Shown in pieces: positions 31,784 to 41,099 of a stretch of DNA of 64,000 nucleotides. This DNA is from Massilia frigida (lineage in GTDB: Bacteria > Pseudomonadota > Gammaproteobacteria > Burkholderiales > Burkholderiaceae_D). The translations under genes and the position numbers were made by a program. The notes under the pieces are model-generated. The model did no database searches. It saw nothing but the letters and a program-made list of their open reading frames with translations, and was not told where the DNA came from. Each line of letters starts with the position of its first letter. Within the stretch, counting starts at the first letter, position 1. The DNA lies in contig NZ_WHJG01000008.1 in assembly GCF_011682175.1 (NCBI RefSeq), positions 1 to 64,000 of the forward strand, read 5' to 3'.

Positions 31784-32242
31784 TCAGATCGCGGCGTGGA
31801 TCGCTTGCACGGTGTGCGGGTAAGCTGCGTAGAAATAGGTGTTCGGAATATGTTCCGAGGCATTGTTCTGCGCGATAAACGCTTCAAACTCGGCCACGTG
31901 ATCGACCACCGGCGTCAGCGCCGCGCCGCCGACTGTCAGCGACAGCAGCGCGTCGAACTCGTCGCTTAATCGGGCGACGAAATCATGGATATACGTACTG
32001 AAATCGCCATCGTACGAGGTGATAATTCCAATGACCAAGTCGTCCGATGGCAGAATCGACAGCAGGTCTGGTTGAAGATTTGCTTTCGAGCGATCGAGCA
32101 AGACGAGGCGGGCAAAGTGGACAGTGCCGATCGATTCCAGCGCAGCATTGATTTGCGGCAGCAGGAGGGCCAGCTTGGCAACGACAGTGGCTGCACTGGT
32201 GCCGGGAAGCACCGGCGACACCAAGGTAAGGGGACGGGTCAT
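31784..32242 (-). CDS. Hypothetical protein paired with the DyP peroxidase
   Basis: A 152-residue soluble protein in the same direction as the peroxidase and 67 bases upstream of it. It has VHFARLVLLDRS and ITSYDGDFSTYIHDF, phrases I recall from N-terminal regions of heme peroxidase-associated proteins. No Cys, no membrane segment. It may be a partner or a separated domain of the peroxidase; function unknown. Confidence 0.65.
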   Translation of the reverse strand: MTRPLTLVSPVLPGTSAATVVAKLALLLPQINAALESIGTVHFARLVLLDRSKANLQPDLLSILPSDDLVIGIITSYDGDFSTYIHDFVARLSDEFDALLSLTVGGAALTPVVDHVAEFEAFIAQNNASEHIPNTYFYAAYPHTVQAIHAAI

Positions 32243-32403
32243 GATAAGCCTCTTTCATGAAAACCCAGGATGCGCGGCCGGCAGGTTGGCAACCGCGTCC
32301 TGTGCCAGCAAATGATAAGAGAATCCCCGCGCTGGCAAGCCCGCCGGGACGGGCAGCGAGCTTGATTCAGCTTAAGGCAGACGGACCTTGCACCAGGCAC
32401 ATG

Positions 32404-33262
32404 TCATCCCTGGAAGAGCGCCTCCAGCAGCGCACGCACCCAGGTTTTTCCCGCTTGCGTGGACCGCATCCCCTGGCTGCCGGCCGCGCCCGCGTAACTG
32501 CGGTCGCTGATCCCGTCATGCCGCAGCGCATTGGCAATGCTCACTCGCAACTGCTGCGTGCTGTCCAGTTTGCACAAGCCAACCATTTCCGGATCGCGCC
32601 GGGCGGAAGCAAATGTATATTGATCCTGCGCGAGCCGTATATGGCCCCCGCTGCTGTACACGAACCAGGCCCCGGTGGTCAGCGCACCGACCGTATAGTC
32701 GCCCCCCGCCGTGGCCGACAAGGGCACTTGCTCGGCCAGGCGATTGTCCGGCCCAGGCACCTGGTCCACCTGCGACCAGTTGCGGCTGACCGACAGGCGC
32801 AGATCGAGCGGCGGTGCGCCTGGTGCGACCGATTGCAGCGGGAAGCGCGTTTCGACCTCCAGCGTGCGCACATCGCACTGCCCGCCATTTTCCGGACGCA
32901 GGACCCAGCGTCCGCCGGTTTGGTTCAGCGCCTGCACGGTGCAGTCCTCGCTGCGGTGCGCCGCGGCGGACACCGGCAACAGCGTGCCCTTGGACCAGTG
33001 ATGCTCGTACGCGGCGTCGATGCCGAGCGCCAGTTCCGGGCGCAGGTCCGGATTGCGGGTGCTGTCGGGATTCGACGCGCTGTTATCGATGGTCAGGGCA
33101 GGCGCGCAATCAGCCTGGCTGGATCCGGCGTCTTGAAGGCGCGCGTCAGCGCCATGCGCAGCTGGTCGCCAGCGCCGCCGGGCAGTTTGTAGAGCGTGTG
33201 CAGGATCGGACTGACTACGCTGCTGTCGTTGCGCACGTCCGCCAGGCCACTACCGCCGGCGG
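32404..33262 (-). pseudogene. TonB-dependent receptor, C-terminal remnant
   Basis: Minus-strand sequence reads as the C-terminal end of a TonB-dependent outer-membrane receptor in two frames: first ILHTLYKLPGGAGDQLRMAL and AFKTPDPARLIARLP (to 33093), then, after a frameshift, NPDLRPELALGIDAAYEHHW, RLSVSRNWSQVDQVPGPDNR and so on to the stop at 32404. The plug domain and most of the barrel are missing. The remnant ends just beside the SDR gene at 33322, so the biosynthetic locus seems to have replaced the rest of the receptor. Confidence 0.8.
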
Positions 33263-33321
33263 CGACGCCTGGGCGTGCGCCACGGCGGCCACCCAGGCGG
33301 AAACGAACAATGCCGGGGCCC

Positions 33322-34062
33322 TCAAACCGCACCGTCGATCACCACGGTCGCCCCGCTCATATAGCTGTTCTTATCGGAGACAAAGAACGCCGCCGCCTCC
33401 GCCACCTCGTCCACCGTCCCCAGGCGGCCCAGCGCGCAATGGCGCAGGTACTCGCTCATTTTCGCCGCCGGCACATTGCCGCTGACGCCTTCATCGAGCA
33501 CGCCCGGCGCCAGGCAGTTGACCGTGATGCCGTAGCGGCCCACTTCCTTTGCCAGCGCCTCCGTCATGCCCTTGAGCGCCGCCTTGGCCGCGCTGTAGTG
33601 CACCGGCGCCTGCATCATCTTCACGCCCGCCAGCGAACTGATATTCAAAATGCGCCCGCGCTTCTGATGGATCATCCCGCGCAGCACCGCCTGGGTGGTC
33701 AGGAAGGCGCCCTTGACGTTGGTGTTCATCATCCGGTCCCAATCCTCTTCCTCCATCAGCGCGAGCGGCACCACCTGGCCGATGCCGGCGTTGTTGATCA
33801 GGATATCGATCGCCCCCGCATCCTGCTCGATGGTGCGCACCATCGCTTGCAGGCCCGCCTTGTCCAGCACCGACACCTGGAACGCCCACGCCTTCACGCC
33901 CAGCGCCTTCAGGGCCGCCAGCACGGCCTCCGCCTCCGCCACCGAGCGGGTATAGTTGAATGCGACATTGGCGCCTTCGCGCGCCAGTGCCATGCACAGG
34001 GCGCGACCCAGGCCGCGCGAGCCGCCGGTGACCAATGCGGTCCGTCCGTCCAGCATCCCCAT
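33322..34062 (-). CDS. FabG-like short-chain dehydrogenase/reductase
   Basis: A 246-residue SDR with the NAD(P) motif TGGSRGLG, the NNAG motif, catalytic Ser in NISSLAG, and YSAAK. It most resembles 3-oxoacyl-ACP reductases. Its start overlaps the stop of the upstream radical SAM gene (TAATG), so the two are translationally coupled. It is similar in general layout to the SDR at 46352, including the HYxAAKA and LAKEVGRYGI segments, suggesting a recent common ancestor and related substrates. Confidence 0.88.
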   Translation of the reverse strand: MGMLDGRTALVTGGSRGLGRALCMALAREGANVAFNYTRSVAEAEAVLAALKALGVKAWAFQVSVLDKAGLQAMVRTIEQDAGAIDILINNAGIGQVVPLALMEEEDWDRMMNTNVKGAFLTTQAVLRGMIHQKRGRILNISSLAGVKMMQAPVHYSAAKAALKGMTEALAKEVGRYGITVNCLAPGVLDEGVSGNVPAAKMSEYLRHCALGRLGTVDEVAEAAAFFVSDKNSYMSGATVVIDGAV

Positions 34063-35885
34063 TATTTGAGCACCACCGGCTTGCCGCCACCGAGGCCGAT
34101 CGAATGCGGCGCGCGCGCCGGCGTTTCATCAACCCCGATCCCGGTCAGCGCCTGGCGCGTGTCGGTGCGGTGGAACTGTACGATCTGCACCGGTGCATCC
34201 GTCGTCCATGGCTTCTTGCCCCATGCCGCCAGTTCGGTCTCCGGCCCCTTGGCCGCACCCCGGTGGAACATATTGAAGCCGCAGGCCGGCATGATGCGTC
34301 CGTCCACCTGCGGGTAATGGTGGCAGCACTTGCGCAGCCGTTCCAGGTCGAAGTCGTGGCGGTCCATGTAGTGGTGCAAAAAGATCGACTTGGCCTGCTG
34401 CTCGCCGAGGTGAATCGCTTCCTTGGCGCTGACAGGCCGGTTCGGGAACATCACATCGATGGTGCGGCGCAGCGCCGCCAGGATGTCGGCCGAGCGCTCG
34501 ATTTCATCCTGGCGCGCGAACACGTCGTGCACTACATCGCTCATCGCATCGTGAATCTCGGGCGACGCGCCCAGCGTGGCCGACGAACGCAGCAAGGTAC
34601 CGTGGGTGCGGAAGTCGACAAAACGCCCGAATGGAATATGGGTGCCGTCGTTCATGCGCAGCAGGTAGCTGAGCGACACGCACTGCGGGTGGGAGCAGGG
34701 CAGCGGCGCGAAATCACTCACTTTCAGCTTGCCGTTGGTCTGCTCCTCGATTGCCTTGATCACGCCGGGGATGGTCAGCCGGTCCATCGGATCATGCGCG
34801 AACTGCCCGCCGCCGGCGCCGGTAAACGCCACCGGCTGGAAGTTCAGCGACAGGAAGTGGTCTTCGGACAGGAACATCTCCACCACCTGGCCGATCTGGT
34901 GCTCGTTGACGCCACGCGCGGCGACGAAAATCAGCTGGGTTGGAATACTCAGGTCCTTGAGCATCTTGAGCGCGGCGCTCTTTTCGTCGCACAGGTCGCG
35001 TCCACGGATTTTTTCGTGCGTATCGGCCGTAAAACCGTCGAACTGCAGCGCGACGTAGGCGCCGCTGGCCTTGATTTTTTCGGCAAAGGCGCGGTCGCGC
35101 CCGAGGCGCAAGCCGTTGGTGATGATGACGATGCGGCCGATTTCCTCACGCGTGGCAATCGCAATCAGTTCCATCAGGCGCGGGTGGCTGGTAGGCTCGC
35201 CGCCCGACAGCGCAATCGACTCCACCTGGCCCTCGTTGCGCACCAGCGTGTCGATCATGCGCGTGAACGCCTCGTTCGACAGGTGATACGCATTGGTGTT
35301 GTTGACGATGCAAACCGGGCATTCGAGGTTGCAGTAGTCGGTGATTTCGATGATCGGCAGGCAGGTGTGCTGTTCATGGTCGCCGCAGGTGCTGCAATCG
35401 GTCGGACAGCCTTTCTCCACTTCGGTGGCGAACACCAGAGGTTCGGTACCGGCGCGCGCGTACGAGTACGCATCCACGTAGTAGACAGCGTCTTCCGACA
35501 CCAGCGCCTCGGACGGGCCGCACTTCTCGCAGTTCTTCACAAAATAGACTTTGCCGTCGCGGATCACCACATCGGCCGGCAGCAGCGCCAGGCACCCGGG
35601 ACAGGTCGACGTCGTATGCTTGAAATAGTGGTCGCCTTGTTTCGCCGGATCGACCTGGCCGCGCGCGAGAAAACCCGCTACCCACGCCTTGGCGTCATCG
35701 GACACGATCTGTTCGGAAGGCCCGCACTGGGTGCAGTGGATCAGGCGTACCACGCCATCGTCGCGCAGCACCACGCGCGCTTCGATCGGGGTCGCGCAGC
35801 CGCCGCAGACCGCCATCTCGTGCATGAAGAAGGTGTGCTCGCGATCCTTGCGCGCGGTGCTCGTGTCGCAGCTAGTACATTCCAT
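34062..35885 (-). CDS. Radical SAM enzyme of the Tes/MJ0619-like type with duplicated N-terminal zinc module
   Basis: A 607-residue enzyme. Two similar Cys4 modules open it (Cys27/30/51/54 and Cys95/98/119/122), then CPTDCSTCGDH (Cys160/164/167), the radical SAM CNLECPVC (Cys185/189/192), and near the C-terminus CCHHYPQVDGRIMPACGFN, which probably binds an auxiliary cluster. This order of motifs is that of the tetraether lipid synthase family (archaeal Tes, MJ0619 and bacterial homologues), enzymes that work on unactivated alkyl carbons. The second N-terminal module is an addition compared with the paralogue at 51495. It is the first gene of the minus-strand operon and divergent from the FabZ-like gene. 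Actual substrate unknown. Confidence 0.8.
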   Translation of the reverse strand: MECTSCDTSTARKDREHTFFMHEMAVCGGCATPIEARVVLRDDGVVRLIHCTQCGPSEQIVSDDAKAWVAGFLARGQVDPAKQGDHYFKHTTSTCPGCLALLPADVVIRDGKVYFVKNCEKCGPSEALVSEDAVYYVDAYSYARAGTEPLVFATEVEKGCPTDCSTCGDHEQHTCLPIIEITDYCNLECPVCIVNNTNAYHLSNEAFTRMIDTLVRNEGQVESIALSGGEPTSHPRLMELIAIATREEIGRIVIITNGLRLGRDRAFAEKIKASGAYVALQFDGFTADTHEKIRGRDLCDEKSAALKMLKDLSIPTQLIFVAARGVNEHQIGQVVEMFLSEDHFLSLNFQPVAFTGAGGGQFAHDPMDRLTIPGVIKAIEEQTNGKLKVSDFAPLPCSHPQCVSLSYLLRMNDGTHIPFGRFVDFRTHGTLLRSSATLGASPEIHDAMSDVVHDVFARQDEIERSADILAALRRTIDVMFPNRPVSAKEAIHLGEQQAKSIFLHHYMDRHDFDLERLRKCCHHYPQVDGRIMPACGFNMFHRGAAKGPETELAAWGKKPWTTDAPVQIVQFHRTDTRQALTGIGVDETPARAPHSIGLGGGKPVVLK

Positions 35886-35927
35886 TTGAACCTTTCAACG
35901 ATGATCTACTGGTGTTCGGCGTTAACT

Positions 35928-35941
35928 TTAGGATATCCTAA
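35928..35941. promoter_or_regulatory. 14-bp palindrome in the divergent promoter region
   Basis: TTAGGATATCCTAA is a perfect palindrome in the 127-base gap between the divergent radical SAM and FabZ-like genes. Its position makes it a good candidate operator for both operons. No regulator gene is adjacent except the ArsR-type one at the far right of the locus. Confidence 0.5.
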
Positions 35942-36012
35942 CCTGAATTGCATGGTTTGAGTGGCCGCCGAGGGCTGCCGGCGGCAATCGACAAGCGTAA
36001 AGGGCAGGGTGG

Positions 36013-36480
36013 ATGCGATACATACTTCTCGATAAAATTACGGCGCTTCAGCCGCCGCAACTGGCTTCGGGAGTCAAATGCGTGTCGCTGTCGGACGATA
36101 TTTTTGCCGACCATTTCCCGGGCCATCCCATCATGCCGGGTGCGATGATCATCGAATCGATGGCGCAGCTGGGCGGGGTGCTGGTCGAGGCGAGCATGCG
36201 CGAACAAGGCCGCCACGACCTGCACGCGCTGCTGGTCACGGTGGACCGCGCCAAGTTCCGCCACCAGGTGCGCGCCGGCGACAAGATGGAACTCGAATGC
36301 CACGGCATCGTGGTGCACGAAGACGGCGGCCAGGTGCGCGCACTGGCGCGGGTGGACGGCAAACTGGTCGCCGAAGCCGAACTGGCTTTCGCCTTTGCGC
36401 GCGTCACCAATCCAAAACTGCTGGCGCGGCGCCGCGAGGTGCTCAATATCTGGCTTACCGGCTCGGCCGAAGAGCCATGA
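36013..36480 (+). CDS. FabZ-like 3-hydroxyacyl-ACP dehydratase
   Basis: A 155-residue hotdog-fold protein. The FabZ motif is clear: DHFPGHPIMPGAMIIESMAQ with His34 and Glu48 at the spacing of the catalytic pair in FabZ. It should dehydrate 3-hydroxyacyl-ACP. It opens the 15-gene plus-strand operon; the stop overlaps the next start (ATGA). Confidence 0.9.
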   Translation: MRYILLDKITALQPPQLASGVKCVSLSDDIFADHFPGHPIMPGAMIIESMAQLGGVLVEASMREQGRHDLHALLVTVDRAKFRHQVRAGDKMELECHGIVVHEDGGQVRALARVDGKLVAEAELAFAFARVTNPKLLARRREVLNIWLTGSAEEP

Positions 36481-37679
36481 CGCAGGTGCGGGTGTTCGTG
36501 CGTGGCGTTGGCGCCATCACGGCATTGGGCGTGAACTGGCCCGCCTCGCTCCAGGCACTGGCCGCCGGACGCAGCGCCGTCAAGCAGGTTGCCGGCTTCG
36601 ACGTGACCGGTTTTCCCTCCACGGCCGGTGCCGAAATCCACGGTTTTACCCACACGGGTGACCGCCGCCTGGCGCTGGCCAGGGTAGCCGCGCGTGAAGC
36701 GTGGCAGGCCGCCGGGCTGGATGTGGCTCCCGACCGTCTTGGCATCTTCCTTGGCGCCGAATCGGGGCGCGCACCATTCGCCACCTTGCATGAATTGACG
36801 CGCGGCGCCGGCGGCGGTGCGCGCTTCGACCATGCGCAATTCGGCGTCAAGGCCGCCGCCCTGGTGGCCGAATTCGACGCCTCCATCATCTCGCCCGCCG
36901 CCGTCACCTCGGCGCTCGCCCGCGAATACGGCGCACATGGCCCGGCCGTGACGATCTCGCTGGCCTGCGCCTCGGGCGCGAGCGCGATTGCCGAAGCGGC
37001 ACGCGCGATCCGCCTCGGCGTGTGCGACGTAGCCCTGTGCGGCGGCGTCGGCGCCGATGTCGATCCGATGATGCTGGCCGGCTTCGGCCGTGTCGGCGCC
37101 CTGAGCGCACGCGGCGTCTCGTGCCCGTTCGACGTGCGGCGCGACGGCTTTGTGGTCGGCGAAGGCGCCGCCATCGTGGTGCTGTCGCGCGAACGCGGCA
37201 ACGCCACGGTGGAACTGGCGGGCGAAGGCCGCAGCCTGGACGCCCATCACCTCACCGCCCCCGATCCCCAGGGCGACGGCGCCGCGCGCGCCATGCGCAC
37301 CGCGCTCGCCGCCGCTGGCACGGATGCTGTCGGCTACATCCAGGCGCACGGCACATCGACACCGCTCAACGATGCGGTGGAGGCGCTGGCGTTGCGGCGC
37401 GTGCTCGGGCGCAGCCTCGACGCCGCCCACGTCAGTTCGGTGAAAGGGGGGCTCGGCCACTGGATCGCCGGCGCCGGCGCGCTCGGCTTCCTGTGCGCGC
37501 ATGCCGCGCTGGAGCAGGGCATCATCCTGCCGACCGCGAACCTGACCCAGCCCGATCCCGCCTGCGCCCTCCCGCACGTGTTGGACCACGCACTGCACGC
37601 AAACGTCGACGCCGCCCTGGTCAACGCCTTTGCCTTTGGCGGTGCCAATTGCAGCCTGCTGGCGAGGCGCTGCGCGTGA
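36477..37679 (+). CDS. Beta-ketoacyl-ACP synthase, catalytically complete (pair 1)
   Basis: A 400-residue FabF-type condensing enzyme with a complete catalytic triad: Cys164 in LACASGA, His291 in QAHGTSTPLND and His328 in GGLGHWIAGAGA. It extends acyl chains with malonyl-ACP. Its stop overlaps the GTG start of the next, catalytically dead homologue, so the two are likely to be made together and to form a heterodimer, as type II PKS ketosynthase and chain-length factor do. Confidence 0.9.
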   Translation: MTQVRVFVRGVGAITALGVNWPASLQALAAGRSAVKQVAGFDVTGFPSTAGAEIHGFTHTGDRRLALARVAAREAWQAAGLDVAPDRLGIFLGAESGRAPFATLHELTRGAGGGARFDHAQFGVKAAALVAEFDASIISPAAVTSALAREYGAHGPAVTISLACASGASAIAEAARAIRLGVCDVALCGGVGADVDPMMLAGFGRVGALSARGVSCPFDVRRDGFVVGEGAAIVVLSRERGNATVELAGEGRSLDAHHLTAPDPQGDGAARAMRTALAAAGTDAVGYIQAHGTSTPLNDAVEALALRRVLGRSLDAAHVSSVKGGLGHWIAGAGALGFLCAHAALEQGIILPTANLTQPDPACALPHVLDHALHANVDAALVNAFAFGGANCSLLARRCA

Positions 37680-38692
37680 GACAGGTATATATATCCGGCG
37701 CGGCGGCCGTTAGCGCATTCGGCTTCGCCTGGCGCGGACTGGCCGGCCATGCCGGATTTGGCGCCAGCCGCCAGCTTGCGGCAAGCCATGGCGAGGTGAT
37801 GGCGTCCGAAGTCCCTCCAATCCCGGCCGATATCGACGTCGACGCGCGCGCCCGCAAGCTGATGGCGCATCCGGCGCGGCTGGCGGCCGTTGCCCTGCGC
37901 CTGGCATTGGCCGACGCACGCTGGACGGCTGCGCAGCGCGAACAAGCGGCCCTGTACCTGGGCGTTGGCGCATCCGGCTGCTCCATGAGTGAGTTGACGC
38001 GCATGCTGGCGGCCAGCATCGCCGAGCATGCATTTTCGCTGGAGCGTTTCGGCGGCGCCGGTCTGGCCGCCTGCAATCCCTTGTTCGCGTTCCAACTGAT
38101 GAACAACTTCACGCTGTGCCACGGCGCGATCCTGAACGGCACCGGTGGCCCCAACGGCGCCTTCTATTCGCGCGGAACCGGGACCGTGGCGGCACTGGCG
38201 GAAGCACACTGGCTGGTCCAATCCGGAGAATGCGGCACGGCGCTGGCCGGCGGCGCCGATTCGGCCCTGCATCCGGTCACCTGGACGCAGCTCGACGCCG
38301 CAGGCTATCCCGCGCGCGGCCTCGTTCCAGCGGAAGGCGCGGGCCTGCTCGCCTTGTCTGCCTGCGCCGACGGCGCGCTGGCGACGCTGGACGCCGTCAG
38401 CTTTCACAGCGCGCGCGCCTGGGAGCGCAATGCGGACTTGGTGCTGAACGAGGCGCGCGACGACACCTTCGTCGTGCTTGCGCCATGGGGCAGCGAGGCG
38501 CGCACCCGCCTTGGTAACCGCGCTGCGCTCGACGTCAGCCGGGCCCTCGGCGACGCGCTCGCGGCGGCGCCGGCGCTGGCCTGGTGCGTGGCGCTTGACC
38601 TGATAAGAACGGGCCGCTGCCGGCGTGCGGTCGTCTTCAGCAGCGGCATCGATGGCGGCCTTGGAATCGCACGGTTCGGGAGCGTGGCATGA
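37676..38692 (+). CDS. Ketosynthase homologue without active-site Cys (chain-length-factor-like, pair 1)
   Basis: A 338-residue thiolase-fold protein starting at GTG 37676. At the position of the active-site Cys it has LNGTGGPNGAF, with no Cys, and the two catalytic His motifs are not recognisable. It is shorter than a normal ketosynthase. By analogy with type II PKS and aryl-polyene systems it is probably the partner subunit of the enzyme encoded upstream. Overlaps the next start. Confidence 0.75.
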   Translation: MRQVYISGAAAVSAFGFAWRGLAGHAGFGASRQLAASHGEVMASEVPPIPADIDVDARARKLMAHPARLAAVALRLALADARWTAAQREQAALYLGVGASGCSMSELTRMLAASIAEHAFSLERFGGAGLAACNPLFAFQLMNNFTLCHGAILNGTGGPNGAFYSRGTGTVAALAEAHWLVQSGECGTALAGGADSALHPVTWTQLDAAGYPARGLVPAEGAGLLALSACADGALATLDAVSFHSARAWERNADLVLNEARDDTFVVLAPWGSEARTRLGNRAALDVSRALGDALAAAPALAWCVALDLIRTGRCRRAVVFSSGIDGGLGIARFGSVA

Positions 38693-39957
38693 CGCGCGCG
38701 GTCATCACGGGCGTGGGCGCCGTCAGCGCATTTGGCATCGGCGTGCCTGCGCTGTTCGACGGCTTGGCCGATGGCCGCAGCTACATCGCCCCGGTCCGTT
38801 CTTTCGACGCAGCCGCCTTCGATACGCGCGTGGCCTGCGAAGTCGCCAATGGCGACATCGGGCGTGGCTGGCTACGCGCGCATCTCGGCGACCTGGGCGA
38901 CGCGGAAACTGTGCTCGACGGGTACGAACGCGCAGGCGCATGGCGCGACCGCAAATGCATGTTTGCCTTGCTGGCCGCCGTCGAAGCGTGGCGCATGGCT
39001 GGTTGCGGGCAGGGCGACGACGAAGCATCGATGGTGATGGCGCTTGGCCTCGAACAGGCTTTCCTCGACGATTTCGGCCCCATGTTCAGCGGCCAGGCGA
39101 TCGATTGGTCGGTCGAAGGGCAGGCAGGCATTCGCTTCCGGTCCGACGTGGACCTTGGCGCGCGCCTGGTTGGCGACGTGCTTGGCCTGGTCGGGCAGAC
39201 CGTCGTCAACGCCTCGGCGTGCGCCGCCGGCGGCCTTGCCATCGCCCACGCGGCATCGCTGATCGAGCGCGGGGCCGCATCCATCGTCCTGTGCGGCGGC
39301 GCCGACTCGATGGTCAATCCGTTCGGGCTGGGAGGCATGTCGCGCCTCGGTGCGCCATCGCCGCGCAACGACAGCGATGCCTGCCGCCCGTTCGACCTGC
39401 GCCGCGATGGCCTGGTGATTGGCGAGGGCGCCGCCATGTTCGTCATCGAATCGGAGCAGCGGGCAGCCAGCCGTGGTGCGCGTGTGCTGGCTCGCGTGCT
39501 TGGCTATGGCAGCACCCAGGACGCCTACCGGGTCACCGCGCCGCGTCCGGACGGCGCGGCTGCGCAGCGGGCAATGGAGCTGGCGCTCCGGCGCGCGCAG
39601 CTGTCGTCCCAGGACGTTGGATATATCAATGCCCATGGCACTGGCACGCCGCTCAACGACGTTGCCGAAGCGCGCGCGATCGCCGCCGTGTTCGGCCCCG
39701 GCGCGGTTCCCGTCAGCTCGGTCAAGGGCGCCATCGGCCACCTGATGGCGGCATCGGGCGCGATTGAAGCGGCGGCCTGCCTGCTCGCTTTCGAGCGAAA
39801 TCTGCTGCCGGGGACGGCCAACCACCGTGACCTGGACCCGCAGTGCGAGGTGGACGTGATCCGTGCGCCGCGCGCGGCCGCTGTTGACGTGGTACTCAGT
39901 AATTCGTTCGGTTTTGGCGGCCAGAACGTGTCCTTGATCCTCGGGAGGCCCGCATGA
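38689..39957 (+). CDS. Beta-ketoacyl-ACP synthase, catalytically complete (pair 2)
   Basis: A 422-residue FabF-type condensing enzyme with Cys178 in NASACAAGG, His316 in NAHGTGTPLND and His351 in GAIGHLMAASG. It differs strongly from the first ketosynthase, so the two probably have different chain-length or primer preference. ATG overlaps the previous stop and its own stop overlaps the next start. Confidence 0.9.
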   Translation: MTRAVITGVGAVSAFGIGVPALFDGLADGRSYIAPVRSFDAAAFDTRVACEVANGDIGRGWLRAHLGDLGDAETVLDGYERAGAWRDRKCMFALLAAVEAWRMAGCGQGDDEASMVMALGLEQAFLDDFGPMFSGQAIDWSVEGQAGIRFRSDVDLGARLVGDVLGLVGQTVVNASACAAGGLAIAHAASLIERGAASIVLCGGADSMVNPFGLGGMSRLGAPSPRNDSDACRPFDLRRDGLVIGEGAAMFVIESEQRAASRGARVLARVLGYGSTQDAYRVTAPRPDGAAAQRAMELALRRAQLSSQDVGYINAHGTGTPLNDVAEARAIAAVFGPGAVPVSSVKGAIGHLMAASGAIEAAACLLAFERNLLPGTANHRDLDPQCEVDVIRAPRAAAVDVVLSNSFGFGGQNVSLILGRPA

Positions 39958-41099
39958 AGGCGGCGCTGACCGGCCGCGCATGGCGCACCCCGCTCGGTTC
40001 CGGCATTGACGAGGTGGTCGACCGCCTGCTGGCCGGCGAGTGCGCGGCGCAGCCCAACGCGCGCTTCGACGCGCGCAGCTACGCCTGCATGCTTGCCGCC
40101 ACCATTGCCGCGCCACCGGTACCCTCGCGCCATGCGCGCTTCCTGCGGCGTATGGGCTTGTACGCGGTCGAAGTGGCTGCCGAGGCGATGCGGGACGCCG
40201 GCGTGGCCGGCGGCGACCGGGTCGGGCTGTTCTTCGGTTATGGCGGGCTGCGCGCGCACTGGGACGACCTGATGCCCGCCTTTGAACACCAGCGCGCCGA
40301 TGGACATGGCGCATGGGAGCGGGGCCTGGCGCTGCTGCACCCGTTCTGGATCCTGCAGCACCTGTCGAATAACGCGCACGCCATCGCCGCGCAGGAATTG
40401 GGCGCGCGCGGCGAAGGTGCGACCTATGGCGGCGCCAATGCCGGCGCGCAGGCGCTGGCAGGAGCAATCCGCGCGCTGGCCGCTGGCGCCGTCGACGTGG
40501 CACTGGTGGTTGGCTACGACAGCCTGGTCGAGCCGGAAACACTGGTCGAATTGGCCGCACGCGGTTCCTCTGTATCGAATGCCCTGGCGGCGCCGTACGA
40601 CATGGCTGCACAGGGTTTTGTACCTGGCGAAGCTGCCGCGGCCCTGGTCTTGCAGGGCAGCGGCGCCGCGCGCGCATTCATCCAGGCGCTTGACGGCGCC
40701 GATGGCGAAAAGAGGGAGCCCCAGCCAGCGCTGCTCGCTCGTCTCGTCGGTGCGCTTGCGCGTCCCGGCGATGCGGTCGATGGCTGCGGCCTGGCACTGC
40801 CAAGCTTCGATGCGGCAGAGCGCCGCGTGGTGGCCGATATCACCGGCGTCGATGCGCCCCTGTGTTGTATCATGAGCGCCATGGGACAAATCGGCGCCGC
40901 CACTTCAGTTGTTCAAGCCATCGCGCTGGCCGAGCTGCTGCAACGCCAGTGCATGCCGCCGCTGGCCGGCCTGCGCGAGGCCGCGCCCGGACCACTGCGC
41001 CCGATCTTGCGGGCCGAGGCTACGACCCATCGTTCCGCCATCGGCCTGTCCGCCAGCGCGCCTGGCCTGGCCGGCATCGTCCGCGTGGAGCTGCCATGA
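39954..41099 (+). CDS. Ketosynthase homologue without catalytic residues (chain-length-factor-like, pair 2)
   Basis: A 381-residue thiolase-fold protein. The active-site region reads [12 protein letters not shown], without Cys, and the second His motif is replaced by [11 protein letters not shown]. It should not condense by itself and is likely the partner of the ketosynthase at 38689. Overlapping start and stop codons place it firmly in the operon. Confidence 0.75.
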   Translation: MKAALTGRAWRTPLGSGIDEVVDRLLAGECAAQPNARFDARSYACMLAATIAAPPVPSRHARFLRRMGLYAVEVAAEAMRDAGVAGGDRVGLFFGYGGLRAHWDDLMPAFEHQRADGHGAWERGLALLHPFWILQHLSNNAHAIAAQELGARGEGATYGGANAGAQALAGAIRALAAGAVDVALVVGYDSLVEPETLVELAARGSSVSNALAAPYDMAAQGFVPGEAAAALVLQGSGAARAFIQALDGADGEKREPQPALLARLVGALARPGDAVDGCGLALPSFDAAERRVVADITGVDAPLCCIMSAMGQIGAATSVVQAIALAELLQRQCMPPLAGLREAAPGPLRPILRAEATTHRSAIGLSASAPGLAGIVRVELP

